Shown here piece by piece: positions 14,415 to 14,600 of a DNA stretch of 14,600 nt (position 1 is the stretch's first letter; each line of letters begins with the position of its first letter). The translations under genes were made by a program, and so were the position numbers. This DNA is from an uncultured Collinsella sp. (GTDB taxonomy: Bacteria > Actinomycetota > Coriobacteriia > Coriobacteriales > Coriobacteriaceae), in contig CAAFPY010000035.1 of the NCBI GenBank assembly GCA_900764955.1, positions 1 through 14,600 on the forward strand, written 5' to 3'. A model generated the notes under the pieces. That model was not told the DNA's origin, searched no databases, and saw only the letters and a list, made by a program, of their open reading frames with translations.

Positions 14415-14600
14415 GGCCAACCCTCGTGCGTTTAAAGTTCGTTTGCGAGTGGCGGGGGGGGGGCCGCGCGCGCGCAGATCGCCTGCGGGGCGGCCTGCCG
14501 CGAACTGCCGTTCCCGCCCACGGTGCGTTTTTACAAGACCGGCGGGGGAGAGCCGCTCAACGTGGACGGCCTCCGCCCGCCCGCCCCCCCGCCGCCCCGG
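14415..14600. other. Leader of the kinase operon, then anomalous GC-rich contig end
   Basis: Bases 14415-14450 look like ordinary leader sequence, with the ribosome binding site of the kinase gene and gtttaaag (read on +). From about 14451 the composition changes abruptly: ten G in a row (14454-14463), a CG-alternating stretch, then very GC-rich sequence ending in runs of C (14584-14590). No promoter could be recognised. On the + strand the frame starting at 14436 is open to the window end, and its middle (about 14499-14579) reads like protein with strong GC3, containing PFPPTVRFYKTGGGEPLN. I cannot name it. It could be a gene fragment, a misassembled join, or low-quality read ends. Confidence 0.4.

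Overview
The window looks like a piece of an actinobacterial genome of the class Coriobacteriia, most likely Collinsella or a close relative. That assignment is an inference. It rests on GC-rich, GC3-biased genes, on an actinobacterial FHA / PP2C phosphatase / SEDS / PBP / PASTA-kinase cluster, and on a mannose-family PTS with a DUF956 (ManO) protein, which is common in gut Firmicutes and also found in gut Coriobacteriia. No database search was possible.

Left part, + strand (1-4110). An AT-rich, gene-free leader (about 1-398) carries hairpins, three GTTTAAA(C) motifs and a plausible -10 box. It precedes manX (EIIAB), manY (EIIC) and manZ (EIID), which together form a complete mannose/fructose/sorbose-family sugar permease. 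A strong hairpin-plus-T terminator follows manZ. Overlapping it is a good-looking promoter that would make a short transcript for manO (DUF956). Between manO and a tRNA-Arg(CCT) gene lies an unusual array of alternating inverted 15-base units with a strict 33/29-base rhythm (3687-3909). The tRNA has its own promoter and terminator.

Right part, - strand (14414 down to 4126). Seven tightly packed genes read leftward: a membrane-anchored Ser/Thr kinase with a non-RD catalytic loop, fhaA (DUF3662+FHA), fhaB (TM+FHA), a PP2C phosphatase (pstP-like), a SEDS glycosyltransferase (RodA/FtsW), a class B penicillin-binding protein (pbpA), and the four-PASTA kinase pknB. A 13-bp hairpin with a T tract ends the unit. 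This is the classic actinobacterial cell-wall growth and division signalling operon, except that the second kinase sits first in the operon instead of next to pknB. GTGA and ATGA stop/start overlaps and a 29-base rodA/pbpA overlap suggest translational coupling. Expected logic: PknB senses muropeptide/lipid II-like ligands through PASTA domains, FHA proteins read phosphothreonines, the PP2C reverses them, and RodA-PbpA makes and crosslinks peptidoglycan.

The last ~150 bases (14450-14600) are extremely GC-rich, contain homopolymer runs and do not resemble the rest of the window. They may be a damaged or chimeric contig end. The most original signal is the alternating inverted-repeat array at 3687-3909.
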